Shown piece after piece: positions 50,554-60,966 of a stretch of DNA of 64,000 bases (the first letter of the stretch is position 1; each line of letters starts with the position of its first letter). The translations under genes were made by a program, and so were the position numbers. This DNA is from an uncultured Lachnospiraceae bacterium (GTDB lineage Bacteria; Bacillota; Clostridia; Lachnospirales; Lachnospiraceae). Below the pieces are notes generated by a model. That model was not told the origin of the DNA. It searched no databases and saw nothing but the letters and a program-made list of their open reading frames with translations. The DNA lies in assembly GCA_944377405.1 (NCBI GenBank), contig CALWES010000006.1, forward strand, positions 88,102 to 152,101. Reading direction: 5' to 3'.

Positions 50554-51122
50554 GTTGCACTCCATCCGTTAAAACGGTTCATGGCGGCTTCACAGCCCTC
50601 CGTAACGATCAGCTCCGCCGCCTGGGCTGCTGCCTCATAGGCCTCCTCCATCAGGGGCTTGTCTGTCTTTGAAAAATGTCCCAGCACATGGGATATCAGA
50701 TCCTCATGCTCCGAAAGCCCCCCTACACCAATGCGGATCCGGGGGAAGCCCTCCGTGCCCAGCATTCCGATGATGCTCTTTATGCCGTTATGTCCTCCGG
50801 CTGAGCCCTGGGGACGTACCCGGAGCCTGCCGCAGGGGAAATTGATGTCATCATAGAGGATGATGATGTGGGAGGGATCCACCTTATAATAATCCGCTGC
50901 TGCCCGGAGGCTCTCTCCGGAGCGGTTCATATAGGTCAGGGGCTTTAAGACCAGTACCTTTTCGCCCCCGATCTGGCCGGTACCGCAGACTGCATTGAAT
51001 TTCCGGTCGGAAAGCCTGATCCCCAGGCGCTCCGAAAGCCGGTCTGCCGCCTCAAATCCGGCATTGTGTCTGGTACCGTCATATTTTTTTTCAGGATTTC
51101 CAAGTCCTGCAATGATATACAT
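50538..51122 (-). CDS. pth: Peptidyl-tRNA hydrolase
   Basis: A 194-aa enzyme that frees peptides from dropped-off peptidyl-tRNA. MYIIAGLGNPEKKYDGTRHNAGF holds the catalytic His, LVLKPLTYMNRSG and ILYDDINFPCGRLRVRPQGSAGGHNGIKSI the conserved Asp and substrate loop. The ATG at 51122 is the proper start; the frame continues upstream without similarity. Directly upstream of mfd as in most Firmicutes. Confidence 0.96.
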   Translation of the reverse strand: MYIIAGLGNPEKKYDGTRHNAGFEAADRLSERLGIRLSDRKFNAVCGTGQIGGEKVLVLKPLTYMNRSGESLRAAADYYKVDPSHIIILYDDINFPCGRLRVRPQGSAGGHNGIKSIIGMLGTEGFPRIRIGVGGLSEHEDLISHVLGHFSKTDKPLMEEAYEAAAQAAELIVTEGCEAAMNRFNGWSATCTTP

Positions 51123-51124
51123 AC

Positions 51125-52543
51125 TTACCGTTCCTTCCCTAAGATCGCACGGGCTACGCTGATGCCGTTGGCGGACGCCTGCTGCAGGCCTCTCGTTACG
51201 CTGGCGCCGTCGCCCATGGCCCGAAGTCCCTTGACGGAGGTCTCGAACTTCCGGTCCACCACCACCTTGTTGGAATAGAATTTTACCTCTACGCCATAAA
51301 GCAGGGTCTCGTCGGAGGCAATGCCGGGGGTCACCTTGTCCAGGGCCAGGAGCATCTCCTTGATGTCCAGCATGATCCGGTAGGGCAGTACCAGGCTCAG
51401 GTCTCCCGGCACCGCATCCTTCAGGGTGGGGATCAGGTTGTTCCTGCACAGGCGTTCCTCCGTGGTGCGGCGGCCCCGAAGGAAGTCTCCGAAGGTCTGC
51501 ACCATGATTTTTCCGTCACAGAGCATGTTGGAAAGCTGTGCCACATGCTTGCCGTATTCGATGGGGGTCTTGAAGGGCTTCGTGAAATTCTTGGACACCA
51601 GCAGGGCGAAGTTCGTATTGCTGGTCTTCAGATCCGCTGATTTGTAGGCATGGCCGTTGACCACCGCCAGGCCGTCGTCATAGTATTCCGTAGCCACCTC
51701 TCCTGAGGGGTTGGTACAGAAGGTCCGGACCTTATCGTCAAAGGTGGGGGTGTAGTATACCAGCTTGGCCTCATAGAGGTTCTTGTTCAGGAATTCCATG
51801 ATCTCATCCCGGACCTCCACCCGGACGCCGATGTCCACGGTGCCCACCTCTGTCTCGATGCCGTGGGTGCGGCAGATCTGGGAGAACCAGTCGGAGCCCT
51901 CCCGGCCGATGCCTGCGGCGATCTCCGGAGCCCGGTATTCCTCACCCTTGTCCGTAACCACGCCTACGGCCCTGCCGTCCTCAATGAGGATGTCCTCCAC
52001 CATGGTGTTAAAGGCCATCTCCACCCCCTTCTCCTGAAGGTAGTTCTGGATCCGCTGGTAGATCTTGTAGCCCTCCTCGGTCCCCAGGTGGCGGATGGGA
52101 CATTCGATGAGCTTCAGGTTGGCCATAATGGCCTTCCGCCGGATCTCCTGGATCTCCCGCTGCTTGTCCACACCGTAGACATTTTTATCCGCTCCGAACT
52201 TCAGATAGATGCTGTCGGATTCGTGTATCAGGGAAAGGGCCTCGTCATATCCCAGGATCTCCGGGAGGTTTCCTCCCACATCCGGGGAAAGAGACAGCTT
52301 TCCGTCTGAGAAGGCGCCTGCTCCGGCAAAGCCCGTGGTGATATTGCAGGGCTTGCAGCCTACGCAGACCCTGGTCTTTCTCTTGGGGCAGTTCCTTTTT
52401 TCAATGGGCCGTCCCTTTTCGATCATCAGGATCTTCATATCCGGTCTTTCCTCGATCAGTGTATAGGCGCAGAAAATGCCCGAAGGCCCGGCGCCGATGA
52501 TGATCACATCATATTCACCCTTAAAAACGGTTTCTCTGCTCAT
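51125..52543 (-). CDS. FAD-dependent oxidoreductase-like protein
   Basis: A 472-aa flavoprotein: GEYDVIIIGAGPSGIFCAYTLIEE is the FAD-binding Rossmann motif, followed by PKRKTRVCVGCKPCNITTGFAGAGAFSDGK, a Cys-containing segment typical of a conserved Clostridia family annotated only as NAD(P)/FAD-dependent protein. C-terminal RAMGDGASVTRGLQQASANG binds FAD. Cys motif suggests redox or cluster binding. Start ATG 52543 follows GGAGGAAC. Exact reaction unknown. Confidence 0.88.
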   Translation of the reverse strand: MSRETVFKGEYDVIIIGAGPSGIFCAYTLIEERPDMKILMIEKGRPIEKRNCPKRKTRVCVGCKPCNITTGFAGAGAFSDGKLSLSPDVGGNLPEILGYDEALSLIHESDSIYLKFGADKNVYGVDKQREIQEIRRKAIMANLKLIECPIRHLGTEEGYKIYQRIQNYLQEKGVEMAFNTMVEDILIEDGRAVGVVTDKGEEYRAPEIAAGIGREGSDWFSQICRTHGIETEVGTVDIGVRVEVRDEIMEFLNKNLYEAKLVYYTPTFDDKVRTFCTNPSGEVATEYYDDGLAVVNGHAYKSADLKTSNTNFALLVSKNFTKPFKTPIEYGKHVAQLSNMLCDGKIMVQTFGDFLRGRRTTEERLCRNNLIPTLKDAVPGDLSLVLPYRIMLDIKEMLLALDKVTPGIASDETLLYGVEVKFYSNKVVVDRKFETSVKGLRAMGDGASVTRGLQQASANGISVARAILGKER

Positions 52544-52660
52544 CAGTTCCTCCTGTCTTTTTCTTGTCTTTTGCACATGAAAACACCCGAAGATCCAGCC
52601 CATACCGGGGGTCTTCGGTTTCACCGGCAGTATCTTATCATAAAATCCTGCCGAAAGCAA

Positions 52661-52694
52661 GCAGATGCGGGTCCCCGGAGGGACCCGCATCTGC
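52661..52694 (-). terminator. Hairpin terminator downstream of spoVG
   Basis: Perfect 15-bp stem (arm GCAGATGCGGGTCCC) with a CGGA loop; the minus-strand tail is TTGCTTTC, only moderately T-rich. A second hairpin (CCGAAGACC/GGATCTTCGG with TGTTTTC tail) lies at 52580-52620. Confidence 0.65.
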
Positions 52695-52738
52695 ATATGT
52701 CATTACTCATTCCCCAACTATTTTATGATCGTTTCCGA

Positions 52739-53026
52739 TCAGCTTTCCTCACTGTCGTCGGCTTCCGGCTGAAGGCATGCTGCCTCATAGGCTTCCAAAA
52801 CAGCGTTCTGGATCCGGGACCGTGTCTCCGAATTGATCGGATGCGCGATATCGCGATACTCGCCGTCATGGGCCTTGCGGCTCGGCATTGCAATAAACAG
52901 ACCCTTATCTCCTTCGATGATCTTGATATCGTGGACTACAAAAGCGTCGTCAATGGTAATGGAGGCCATTGCCCGCATCTTGCCGTCCTTATCGATTTTT
53001 CTCACTCTGATGTCTGTAATTTCCAT
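52739..53026 (-). CDS. spoVG: SpoVG, RNA/DNA-binding regulator
   Basis: A 95-aa protein, [31 protein letters not shown] start and [22 protein letters not shown], the SpoVG core. In Firmicutes it regulates sporulation, division and virulence by binding nucleic acid. GGAGGAAG precedes the ATG; TATAAT lies about 45 nt upstream on the minus strand but without a good -35. Confidence 0.96.
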   Translation of the reverse strand: MEITDIRVRKIDKDGKMRAMASITIDDAFVVHDIKIIEGDKGLFIAMPSRKAHDGEYRDIAHPINSETRSRIQNAVLEAYEAACLQPEADDSEES

Positions 53027-53087
53027 AAAAATCTTCCTCCAACTTTACGCCAGCGGCGTAATTATACGTTTTCCCGCTCTTCTGTGA

Positions 53088-54206
53088 TCAGATCGCATAT
53101 CTGTCGTTCTTTTCCACCACGATCTTGATGGCGTCCGGAGCGCCGATGTGGGTGGAATTGGCACGTATCACATCCCTGGACTCCACGATGCAGTTCTCCA
53201 GCACCGTATTGTCGCCGATGTATACGTTATTCAGCACGATGGAATTTTTGATCACACAGTTGTTTCCAACATACACATCCTTGAAAAGGAGAGAGTTCTC
53301 CACGGTGCCGTTGATAATGCAGCCGCTGGAAACCAGGGAATTCCTTACGTCCGCTCCCGGATTGTACTTTGCCGGGGGAAGATCGTCCACCTTGGTATAT
53401 ACCTGGGGATCCGCCTTGAAGTATTCCCGTACATCCCTCTTCAGGAAGTCCATATTGGTCTTGTAATAGGACTCCACACTGGCGATATTGGACCAGTAGG
53501 TGTCCAGCTTATACGCATAAATCCGCTTCAGGTTCTTGTACCTTACAAGGATGTCCTGTACGAAATCGTAACGGTCCTCCTCGGCGCATTTTTCGATAAG
53601 CTCTATGAGATGACGTCTCCTTACCACATAGATACCGCAGGAGATGGTATTGGAGTCGGAGATCATGGGCTTTTCCTCAAAGTCCACGATGCGGCCCTCG
53701 TCGTTGATCTTGACGCAGCCGAAACGGGTGATGTCCTCCCCTTCCTCCATCTTCTTGCAAACTACGGTAATGTCCGCCTTCTTCTCGATATGGTACTCCA
53801 GGACCTTGTTGTAATCCAGCTTGTAGATGCCGTCTCCTGAAGCAATCACTACATAGGGCTCATGGCTGTTTTTCAGCCAGTTTATGTTCTGATAAAGAGC
53901 ATCCGCAGTGCCCCGGTACCAGTCGCTGGATTCCGCGGTGATGGTGGGGTTGAATACGAAGAGCCCGCCCTGCTTTCTGCCGAAATCCCACCACTTGGAG
54001 GAATTCAGGTGCAGGTTCAGGGAGCGTGAATTGTACTGGGTCAGCACAGCCACGGTCTGGATCCTTGAGTTGGTCATGTTGCTCAGGGTAAAATCGATGC
54101 TCCTGAAGCTTCCGGCAACGGGCATGGCCGCAATGGCGCGCTTATTGCTCAGCTGCTTCATCCGCTTGGAATTACCGCCTGCCAAAATTACTCCGATTGC
54201 TCTCAT
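53088..54206 (-). CDS. glgD: GlgD subunit of glucose-1-phosphate adenylyltransferase
   Basis: A 372-aa subunit paired with GlgC. It has the nucleotidyltransferase fold ([34 protein letters not shown]) and a left-handed helix C-terminus, but the Arg/Lys-rich catalytic loop is changed ([13 protein letters not shown]), as in regulatory GlgD subunits. ATGA overlap with glgC shows coupled translation. Together they make ADP-glucose for glycogen. Confidence 0.95.
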   Translation of the reverse strand: MRAIGVILAGGNSKRMKQLSNKRAIAAMPVAGSFRSIDFTLSNMTNSRIQTVAVLTQYNSRSLNLHLNSSKWWDFGRKQGGLFVFNPTITAESSDWYRGTADALYQNINWLKNSHEPYVVIASGDGIYKLDYNKVLEYHIEKKADITVVCKKMEEGEDITRFGCVKINDEGRIVDFEEKPMISDSNTISCGIYVVRRRHLIELIEKCAEEDRYDFVQDILVRYKNLKRIYAYKLDTYWSNIASVESYYKTNMDFLKRDVREYFKADPQVYTKVDDLPPAKYNPGADVRNSLVSSGCIINGTVENSLLFKDVYVGNNCVIKNSIVLNNVYIGDNTVLENCIVESRDVIRANSTHIGAPDAIKIVVEKNDRYAI

Positions 54207-55477
54207 TTCACGTCACCTTCCTTTATAATATAGCCGCCGCTCTCCAGTAATCCCGCAGGATAATCCTCCGGTACGGTAATGCCCTTGATGGCTGTATTCT
54301 TTCCGATCTTTACGCCGTCGGGGATCACGGAGTGCTCTCCGATGGTCACAAGATCAGCCTGGTAGACCTTGGGGTCATATTTGCTTTCCGCATATTCTCC
54401 CACCCCAAGCTCGCAGCCTTCTCCCACATGGGTCTGCTCTGCGATGATGGCCTTCTCTATCCGGGTGTCCTTTCCAATAAAAACATCCCCCATGAGGATG
54501 GTGTCCTTCACATAGGCCCCCTCCTCCACCGTTACGCCGGGACCAAGGACAGAGTTCTCCACGGTTCCGAAGATATCGCAGCCCTCGGAAATGATACTGC
54601 GGCTGACGCTGGCAGTCTCTCCCAGGTACTGGGGTTTGATATTGTCGCACTTGGTATAGATCTTCCAGTATTCCTCATAGAGGTTGAATTCCGGAATGAT
54701 GTCCACAAGCTCCATGTTTGCCTGCCAGTAGGAGCTCAGGGTACCCACGTCCTTCCAGTACTCATTGAACTCGTAGGCGAAGATCCTGCCGCCCTTTTCC
54801 CGGATATAGGGAATAATGTGCTTTCCGAAGTCGCAGTTGGGCTCCTCGTTCAGCTGGATCAGAGCCTCCTTCAGTACCGGGAAGCTGAAGATATAGATAC
54901 CCATGGATGCCAGATTGGATCTGGGATTCTTGGGCTTCTCCTCAAACTCGATGATCCGTCCCGTCTCATCCGTGATGGCAAGGCCGAAACGGCTGGCTTC
55001 CTCGATGGGCACAGGCATAGTGGCGATAGTCAGATCCGCATTGCTGGCCTTGTGATAGTCCAGCATTACCTCATAATCCATTTTGTAGATATGGTCTCCC
55101 GAAAGGATCAGCACATAGTCCGGGTTGTAGGTCTCCATATATTCCAGGTTCTGGTAGATGGCATTTGCGGTACCGCTGTACCAGTCTGATCCCGTACTCC
55201 TCTCATAGGGAGGCAGTACGGTCACACCGCCTACGTTCTTGTCCAGATCCCAGGGAATACCGATACCGATGTGGGCGTTCAGCCGAAGGGGCTGGTACTG
55301 GGTCAGTACACCCACCGTATCTACGCCGGAATTGATGCAATTTGAAAGGGGGAAGTCAATGATACGATACTTTCCGCCGAAGGAAACTGCCGGTTTTGCC
55401 ACGCTCTTTGTCAAAACACCAAGGCGGCTGCCCTGTCCGCCAGCCAAAAGCATGGCGATCATTTCTTTCTTAATCAC
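54203..55477 (-). CDS. glgC: Glucose-1-phosphate adenylyltransferase catalytic subunit
   Basis: A 424-aa enzyme making ADP-glucose from ATP and glucose-1-phosphate. [22 protein letters not shown] is the intact catalytic loop; [41 protein letters not shown] and the hexapeptide repeat C-terminus follow. The start is GTG at 55477 with GAGGTGA upstream; an ATG five codons later is the alternative. It is transcribed with glgD from the promoter at 55545-55573. Confidence 0.96.
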   Translation of the reverse strand: MIKKEMIAMLLAGGQGSRLGVLTKSVAKPAVSFGGKYRIIDFPLSNCINSGVDTVGVLTQYQPLRLNAHIGIGIPWDLDKNVGGVTVLPPYERSTGSDWYSGTANAIYQNLEYMETYNPDYVLILSGDHIYKMDYEVMLDYHKASNADLTIATMPVPIEEASRFGLAITDETGRIIEFEEKPKNPRSNLASMGIYIFSFPVLKEALIQLNEEPNCDFGKHIIPYIREKGGRIFAYEFNEYWKDVGTLSSYWQANMELVDIIPEFNLYEEYWKIYTKCDNIKPQYLGETASVSRSIISEGCDIFGTVENSVLGPGVTVEEGAYVKDTILMGDVFIGKDTRIEKAIIAEQTHVGEGCELGVGEYAESKYDPKVYQADLVTIGEHSVIPDGVKIGKNTAIKGITVPEDYPAGLLESGGYIIKEGDVK

Positions 55478-55544
55478 GCTATCACCTCACTGCAAGTAGA
55501 TAAATTGAATGCTCTTTACAAGCAATTTTATTGTTATGGTTCGT

Positions 55545-55573
55545 ATTATACCATAGTTTTCATATAATGTTAA
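55545..55573 (-). promoter_or_regulatory. Promoter of glgC-glgD
   Basis: Minus-strand TTAACA (55568-55573), 17-nt spacer, TATAAT (55545-55550). The -35 lies in the tail of the upstream operon's terminator. Leader about 60 nt. Confidence 0.8.
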
Positions 55574-55577
55574 CAAA

Positions 55578-55601
55578 AAAAACGCATTTTCATGCGTTTT
55601 T
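55578..55601. terminator. Terminator of the HIT-to-YhaN operon
   Basis: AAAAACGCAT pairs with ATGCGTTTTT around a TTTC loop; T-runs on both strands. It lies 46 nt after the YhaN-like stop. Confidence 0.8.
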
Positions 55602-55646
55602 ATGTATATATTCCATTAATCTGTAACAGAATACAAAATGTTGTGC

Positions 55647-57569
55647 TTATTTTCTTAAACGTATCATATTGTAGGGGTGCCCCTTTTTTGAAAGGACCTC
55701 TTCCTCCCGGTGATGGCAGCTGAAGATCAGGATCTGGCCGGAACAATTCTCCGCAATGAAGTCCAGTGCGTGCCCCAGGCGGTCATCATCATAAAGCACG
55801 AAGCTGTCGTCAAAAAGCAGCGGAAGACTCCCCTCCTTCTCTTCGATCAGATGGACCGCCGCAAGGCGCAGGGCCAGATACACCTGGTCCATGGTTCCGG
55901 AGCTGACGCTCTCCAGAGGCACCATTCCGTCCCTGGTATTCAGCCAGATATCCAGCTTCCGTCCCACGTCCATGCTCTGATAGATACCCCCTGTAAGACC
56001 GGACAGCAGCTTTCCCGCCTCCCGGTTCAGAAAAGCTCCCATGGAGCCCTGAAGGGCCGTGCTCAGGGAGACGATGGTCTCCTTTGCAATGTCGATGGCG
56101 TCGATCTCCCGTTTCAGCCGTTCGTTCTCCGCAATGATCTTCCGGAACTCCTCCGCCTGATTCCTGTAGTTGTTAAGCTCCGTCAGCTTCTGCTCCACGC
56201 AGCGCTGGATCTCCTGCTGCCGGTCGATCATCTCCTGACAGGCATTCTGTTTTTCCGAAAGGGCCAGAAGCTCCCCGCTTACGGTCTTCTCCTCGGCAGC
56301 TTCCTTTTCCGCTGCCTGACAGAGCTTTACGAAGCCCTTCATCCGCTCTGAGAAAAGCTCCATGGTCTCCGGGGAGATCTCCTCCTTCCCCACCTGTGCC
56401 GTAAGGATCTCCCGGAGCATTCTTCCCGTGTTTTGATACACCGCCTTATTCCTGCGGCCAAGGATCAGCAGTAGAAGGGCTGCCGCCACCAGGAGCACGG
56501 CAAGGCCTGCTGCCCCGGCAAAAAGCAGCCGGAATCGTCCCTCGGAAAGGGGTCCCAGGAAACGGTACAGATACCTGCCCGCATCCCCCAGGAAGCCGGA
56601 GGCCAGTTCCCTGGGATAGAGGTCATGGGTCACCAGCAGACATATGGAAAGAAAAGCGGTCAGAAGTCCCAGAAGCAGAAGGCAAAGGGGGATCAGCAAT
56701 CGTCCCCGTCTCTCCCACAGCTTCCTGGCCCGCTGATAGTCTCCATAGATATCCATGGTGTCCTTTTCATAAGCCAGCACCGAGTCCTCGTCGGTGAATT
56801 TATTTTCGGAAAGGACCTTCCGGGCCTTCTCCACCCGTTCCTCCAGGGCCTTCCGTTTTTCGGAAAGCTCTAAGATACCGCTGCGCATCTGCTCCCGCAT
56901 GCCGGTGTACATGGCCAGAAGATTCTCATTTTCAGGTTTGGCCAGCTCCGCCTCCAGGGTCTTGGCCCCGGAAACTGCCCGGGCATAGCTCTTTGCCGCC
57001 TCCGGGGACAGCCGGTCCGAGAAGTTCTCCCGCTGCCGGTCCAGATATTCCACGGCGCTCTTTGCGGAAAGCTCCAGGCTGCCGGTGGTATTGATGTTGG
57101 CGATATAGCGCTGAAGCTCCGCTGCCATGCCGCTTCCTGCAGCCGTCTTCAGCTGGCCGATACTGATGGTATTGACGTAGCCTGTCTCCGTCAGTCCGGA
57201 CAGGGCTTCGGAAAGAAAGGCCTTCGGGTCAGAAAGCTCCCTTCCAAGGGTCTCGTCCGTAATATGCAGATCATCGGGACCCTTGCTGAAGTCCCTCTGG
57301 ATCCGGTAGATCCTGCCCTCATGCTCGATCCTTAAGCTGCCGCCGTAGGTCTCCGGGGACTTCCAGGGCTCATAATAGTCATAGGGTGCCTGCTTTCCTC
57401 CGGGCCCCGTCTTCCGGGACAGCCCGAAGAGCATGGCCCGCAGGAAGGAATGGAGGGTGGATTTTCCAGCCTCATTCCGGCCGTAGATCACATTGACCCC
57501 AGGCCCAAACTCCATGGCCAGGTTATGAAATTTTCCAAATCCGCTGATGCGGAGGTCTACAAATCTCAA
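55647..57569 (-). CDS. SbcC/YhaN-like ATPase with membrane segments
   Basis: A 640-aa ABC-type (AAA_23) ATPase. Walker A IYGRNEAGKSTLHSF near residues 29-43, coiled-coil arms, two transmembrane helices within the middle (LIPLCLLLLGLLTAFLSI and LLFAGAAGLAVLLVAAAL), then signature SSGTMDQVYLALRLA and Walker B LPLLFDDSFVLYDD. The architecture matches YhaN, thought to act in DNA repair with YhaO. TTG start with TTGA overlap on the upstream SbcD-like gene. It is the last gene of the operon. Confidence 0.85.
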   Translation of the reverse strand: MRFVDLRISGFGKFHNLAMEFGPGVNVIYGRNEAGKSTLHSFLRAMLFGLSRKTGPGGKQAPYDYYEPWKSPETYGGSLRIEHEGRIYRIQRDFSKGPDDLHITDETLGRELSDPKAFLSEALSGLTETGYVNTISIGQLKTAAGSGMAAELQRYIANINTTGSLELSAKSAVEYLDRQRENFSDRLSPEAAKSYARAVSGAKTLEAELAKPENENLLAMYTGMREQMRSGILELSEKRKALEERVEKARKVLSENKFTDEDSVLAYEKDTMDIYGDYQRARKLWERRGRLLIPLCLLLLGLLTAFLSICLLVTHDLYPRELASGFLGDAGRYLYRFLGPLSEGRFRLLFAGAAGLAVLLVAAALLLLILGRRNKAVYQNTGRMLREILTAQVGKEEISPETMELFSERMKGFVKLCQAAEKEAAEEKTVSGELLALSEKQNACQEMIDRQQEIQRCVEQKLTELNNYRNQAEEFRKIIAENERLKREIDAIDIAKETIVSLSTALQGSMGAFLNREAGKLLSGLTGGIYQSMDVGRKLDIWLNTRDGMVPLESVSSGTMDQVYLALRLAAVHLIEEKEGSLPLLFDDSFVLYDDDRLGHALDFIAENCSGQILIFSCHHREEEVLSKKGHPYNMIRLRK

Positions 57570-58672
57570 CTCTGTTCCCTCTCTGTTTCCGTCCTGGACT
57601 CCGCTGTCTTCAGCAGAGCATGGATGCCGTAGTACATGGCCTTTTTCTCCAGCTCCGAAAGCTCCTGCCGGTTCTTCTGGAAGGCGCTGATATAAAAGCC
57701 GATCAGGTCCTGGGGATGCTCCGCAAAAAGGGAGGAAAAGTCATAGACCGGCTCTGTCTCGTCCACAAGCTCCGCGATCCGGAATTCCCGGGTAAGGCTC
57801 TGGAGATCGAAGTTTGTCTCCGGATCCCGGCTTCCGGAGAGGCGAAGGCGGTAGATATTGTTCCTGCCCCGCTTTTCCATCTCGCTCCGCAGAAGCTCCA
57901 GGAGCTCCTCCGCACCCGTGTCCTCCGTCACGTTCACCAGAAGGGGCACGTAGGAGGCTGCCGCCATGGGCAGAAAGGAAAGATCGATCAGTCTGCCGGA
58001 CACGGCGCTGATGTCTCCGATAAAGATTCCATGATCTCCACTCTCCGTCATGGAGGCCGGCTCCAGGGGGCCGGGGACGCCCGCCTTCCCGTGCACCGGC
58101 TCCCGCTCTCCCTCTCCTCCGAAGCCTGCGTAGGAGAAGGGGGCAAGGGCCTTCTTCAGCTCTCCCTCAGGCAGCTCCCGGGGAAGGGCCGGTAATAAAA
58201 GGAGCTTTGCCGCCGCCTCATCCTTTTCGTAGTTCTCATGAAAGGCGGAAAGACTGGCAGAAAGGCCGCTTTCTCCCCCCTCCGTCATGGAGGCCGCATA
58301 CACATTGGTGTTCAGGGATGGAAAGGAGATCCTTGTGAGGCCTGTCTCCGTTACATAACGGACATTTGGCGCCCAGCGGAAGCTCCTTACGGGAGAATTC
58401 TTCCGGATGGGGTCCGACTTTCCTGCAATGATCACCACCTGGGTGGCGGGCAGGGACAGAAACAGCCGGTTCACGGCTTCCAGTTCCCCGCTTACCGGCT
58501 GATGGCAAAAAAGGCTGCCGGATACGAGGAGGAGGTCACAGCCCTCCTCCTGCACTTTATCCAGAACCTTTTCAAATGTTTTTCTGAATTCCGACGCCCG
58601 CTGTCTGCCGAAGCTCTTTTCGCTCTCCGGATCCAGTCCCAGGCGCACGTCACTTACATGTATGAACCGCAT
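57566..58672 (-). CDS. SbcD/YhaO-like protein with lost phosphoesterase residues
   Basis: A 368-aa protein of the SbcD/Mre11/YhaO fold, encoded directly before its YhaN-like partner. The fold is clear (FIHVSDVRLGLD, CDLLLVSGSLFC, VVIIAGKSDPI) but catalytic residues differ from the consensus: motif I DxH is D8-V-R10, motif II GDxFD is G52-S-L-F-C56, motif III GNHD is G84-K-S-D87, and the late GHxH position reads GGEGE (185-189). H5, D8 and D87 are kept. It is probably a non-catalytic structural subunit. Start ATG follows GAGGAAG. Confidence 0.8.
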   Translation of the reverse strand: MRFIHVSDVRLGLDPESEKSFGRQRASEFRKTFEKVLDKVQEEGCDLLLVSGSLFCHQPVSGELEAVNRLFLSLPATQVVIIAGKSDPIRKNSPVRSFRWAPNVRYVTETGLTRISFPSLNTNVYAASMTEGGESGLSASLSAFHENYEKDEAAAKLLLLPALPRELPEGELKKALAPFSYAGFGGEGEREPVHGKAGVPGPLEPASMTESGDHGIFIGDISAVSGRLIDLSFLPMAAASYVPLLVNVTEDTGAEELLELLRSEMEKRGRNNIYRLRLSGSRDPETNFDLQSLTREFRIAELVDETEPVYDFSSLFAEHPQDLIGFYISAFQKNRQELSELEKKAMYYGIHALLKTAESRTETEREQS

Positions 58673-58681
58673 AGCTTCCTC

Positions 58682-60076
58682 TTACAGATCGCAGTTTCCC
58701 GTGGTACGGGGGAAGGGGATCACGTCTCTGATGTTCTGCATGCCCGTCAGGTACATAACTGCCCGCTCAAAGCCAAGACCGAAGCCGGAATGTCTTACGG
58801 AGCCGTACTTTCTCAGGTCCAGATAGAACTCATAAGCCTTGGGATCCAGATGCATCTCCTCCATACGCCTAAGGAGCTTGTCGTAATCGTCCTCACGCTG
58901 GGAGCCTCCCATGATCTCTCCGACGCCGGGAACCAGGCAGTCCACTGCCGCCACGGTCTTGCCGTCCTCGTTGAGCTTCATGTAGAAGGCCTTGATATCC
59001 TTGGGGTAATCCGTTACGAATACGGGCTTCTTGTAGAGCTTCTCCGTCAGATAGCGCTCGTGCTCCGTCTGAAGGTCACAGCCCCACTCCACCTTGTTCT
59101 CAAACTGGTCGTTATGCTGCATGAGCTGCTCCACGGCCTCCGTGTAGGTCACCCGGGCAAAGTCGTTCTCCAGGATCTGCTGCAGACGCTGGATCAGGCC
59201 CTTCTCCACGAAGCTGTCGAAGAACCTCATCTCCTCCGGAGCGTTCTCCAGCACGTAGCGGATGATATACTTCAGCATCGCCTCTTCCACATCCATGATG
59301 TCGGAGAGATCTGCGAAGGCCATCTCCGGCTCGATCATCCAGAACTCCGCCGCATGTCTGGGGGTGTTGGAATTCTCCGCCCGGAAGGTGGGGCCGAAGG
59401 TATAGACGTTACGGAAGGCCATGGCATAGGTCTCCACGTTCAGCTGGCCGGACACCGTAAGGAAGGTGGGCTTTCCGAAGAAATCCTTGCTGTAGTCCAC
59501 CTCACCTGCGCCGCTCTTTGCCAGGCGCTCAAGGTCCAGGGTGGTCACCTGGAACATCTCGCCTGCACCCTCACAGTCTGAAGCCGTGATCAGGGGTGTA
59601 TGCACATAGACGAAGCCCCGCTCCTGGAAAAATCTGTGGATGGCATAAGCACAGATGGAGCGGACACGGAATACTGCCTGGAAGGTGTTTGTCCTGGGAC
59701 GCAGATGGGTCATGGTCCTCAGATATTCCATGGTGTGGCGCTTCTTCTGCAGGGGATAATCCGGGGTGGAAGCTCCCTCCACCTGTACCTCCTCTGCCTG
59801 GATCTCAAAGGGCTGCTTTGCCTCCGGTGTTGCCACCAGCTTTCCCTTTACGATAATGGCAGACCCCACATTGAGCTTGGAGATCTGAGCAAAATTCGGC
59901 ATGGTATCATGATATACGATCTGAAGGGGCTCGAAGAAGGAGCCGTCATTCAGCACGATAAACCCGAAGCTTTTTGAGTCTCTGACGGAGCGGACCCAGC
60001 CGCCCACGGTGACTTCGGAGCCAAGATACTGCTCCCGGTCCTTAAAGATTTCCCTGATTGTCAGTAATTTTTCCAT
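58682..60076 (-). CDS. asnS: Asparaginyl-tRNA synthetase
   Basis: A 464-aa class II synthetase: OB-fold anticodon domain ([24 protein letters not shown]), motif 1 near [15 protein letters not shown], motif 2 [21 protein letters not shown] and motif 3 [21 protein letters not shown] precedes the ATG; the start overlaps the preceding gene by 35 nt. A tRNA-Asn gene lies 4 kb away at the window end. Confidence 0.97.
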   Translation of the reverse strand: MEKLLTIREIFKDREQYLGSEVTVGGWVRSVRDSKSFGFIVLNDGSFFEPLQIVYHDTMPNFAQISKLNVGSAIIVKGKLVATPEAKQPFEIQAEEVQVEGASTPDYPLQKKRHTMEYLRTMTHLRPRTNTFQAVFRVRSICAYAIHRFFQERGFVYVHTPLITASDCEGAGEMFQVTTLDLERLAKSGAGEVDYSKDFFGKPTFLTVSGQLNVETYAMAFRNVYTFGPTFRAENSNTPRHAAEFWMIEPEMAFADLSDIMDVEEAMLKYIIRYVLENAPEEMRFFDSFVEKGLIQRLQQILENDFARVTYTEAVEQLMQHNDQFENKVEWGCDLQTEHERYLTEKLYKKPVFVTDYPKDIKAFYMKLNEDGKTVAAVDCLVPGVGEIMGGSQREDDYDKLLRRMEEMHLDPKAYEFYLDLRKYGSVRHSGFGLGFERAVMYLTGMQNIRDVIPFPRTTGNCDL

Positions 60077-60953
60077 AATCCTTTATTTTCTCCTCAAGTT
60101 CTTTTCTTTGTCTGTCTATATCGGAAAGCTGTCCGGAGACAGCAGTGATATCCTTTTCATATTTCATGGCGATCTCATCGGAAAGCACGGTCCTCGTTAC
60201 GGCATCGAACTGCTCCAGGGCCTCCTGCCGTTCCCTCTGGATCTGCTCCCGGTCTCCGGTCTTTTTGGCCAGTTCGTCGTCAAAGGCCCCCAGCTCATAG
60301 ACCGCGTCGTCCCGGTCCCTGCGGATCTCCCGGCGGATCCTCCGGATCCTTTTTTCATTCTCCCGGATCTGATTCCGGATGCCCCGGCCCTTCTGCATGA
60401 CGGACAGATACCGGAGCTTCAGGTTATTGCACAGGATATAAAGGCCGCCGAAGATCAGGATGTCCAGAAGGTACAGGATGATCCAGTGCCAGAAGGCATT
60501 CAGTCCCAGAAGCTCATGGATGACCAGGGGAAGGATGCCGAAAAGGAGCACGAAGCTCAGAAGGGAAAAGAGGATCTCCCAAAGCCCCCTTGGCATGGTC
60601 CAGGCATAGAAGGGACCGCTGCGGCATATGGCCGGAACATGATTGTCCCGGAACAGATTGACAAGGTCCTTTTTCAGCTTTTTATTTTCCCCGGAAAGGC
60701 CCTCCGTCTGCCCGGCGATCCTGGCCTTTACGCCCTGATCCCTGGCCCGGCTGCGCTGGTCGGAGATCCTTCTGATCTCCGCATCCAGACCCCTGAGTCT
60801 TTTATCATAGGATCCCGAAAGGGCTTCCCTTTTTTCCTTCAGGACCCGGTCCGTCTCCCGGGACCGGTCCCGCTTCAGGGTCAGGAGCCGCTTCTCCAGC
60901 TGCTCCCGCTCTGTCTGCAATGCCGTAAGCCTCTCCTGATCCTGCTCTGCCAT
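60042..60953 (-). CDS. Coiled-coil membrane protein of unknown function
   Basis: A 303-aa protein with a long charged N-terminal coiled coil (about 1-100), two transmembrane helices ([21 protein letters not shown] and [19 protein letters not shown], about residues 124-170), and a second charged coiled coil to the end. Both coils face the same side if the helices form a hairpin. No family recognised. GGGAGG precedes the ATG. It shares the operon with asnS and the YhaN/YhaO pair. Confidence 0.75.
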   Translation of the reverse strand: MAEQDQERLTALQTEREQLEKRLLTLKRDRSRETDRVLKEKREALSGSYDKRLRGLDAEIRRISDQRSRARDQGVKARIAGQTEGLSGENKKLKKDLVNLFRDNHVPAICRSGPFYAWTMPRGLWEILFSLLSFVLLFGILPLVIHELLGLNAFWHWIILYLLDILIFGGLYILCNNLKLRYLSVMQKGRGIRNQIRENEKRIRRIRREIRRDRDDAVYELGAFDDELAKKTGDREQIQRERQEALEQFDAVTRTVLSDEIAMKYEKDITAVSGQLSDIDRQRKELEEKIKDYGKITDNQGNL

Positions 60954-60966
60954 ACCTGCCTCCCTG

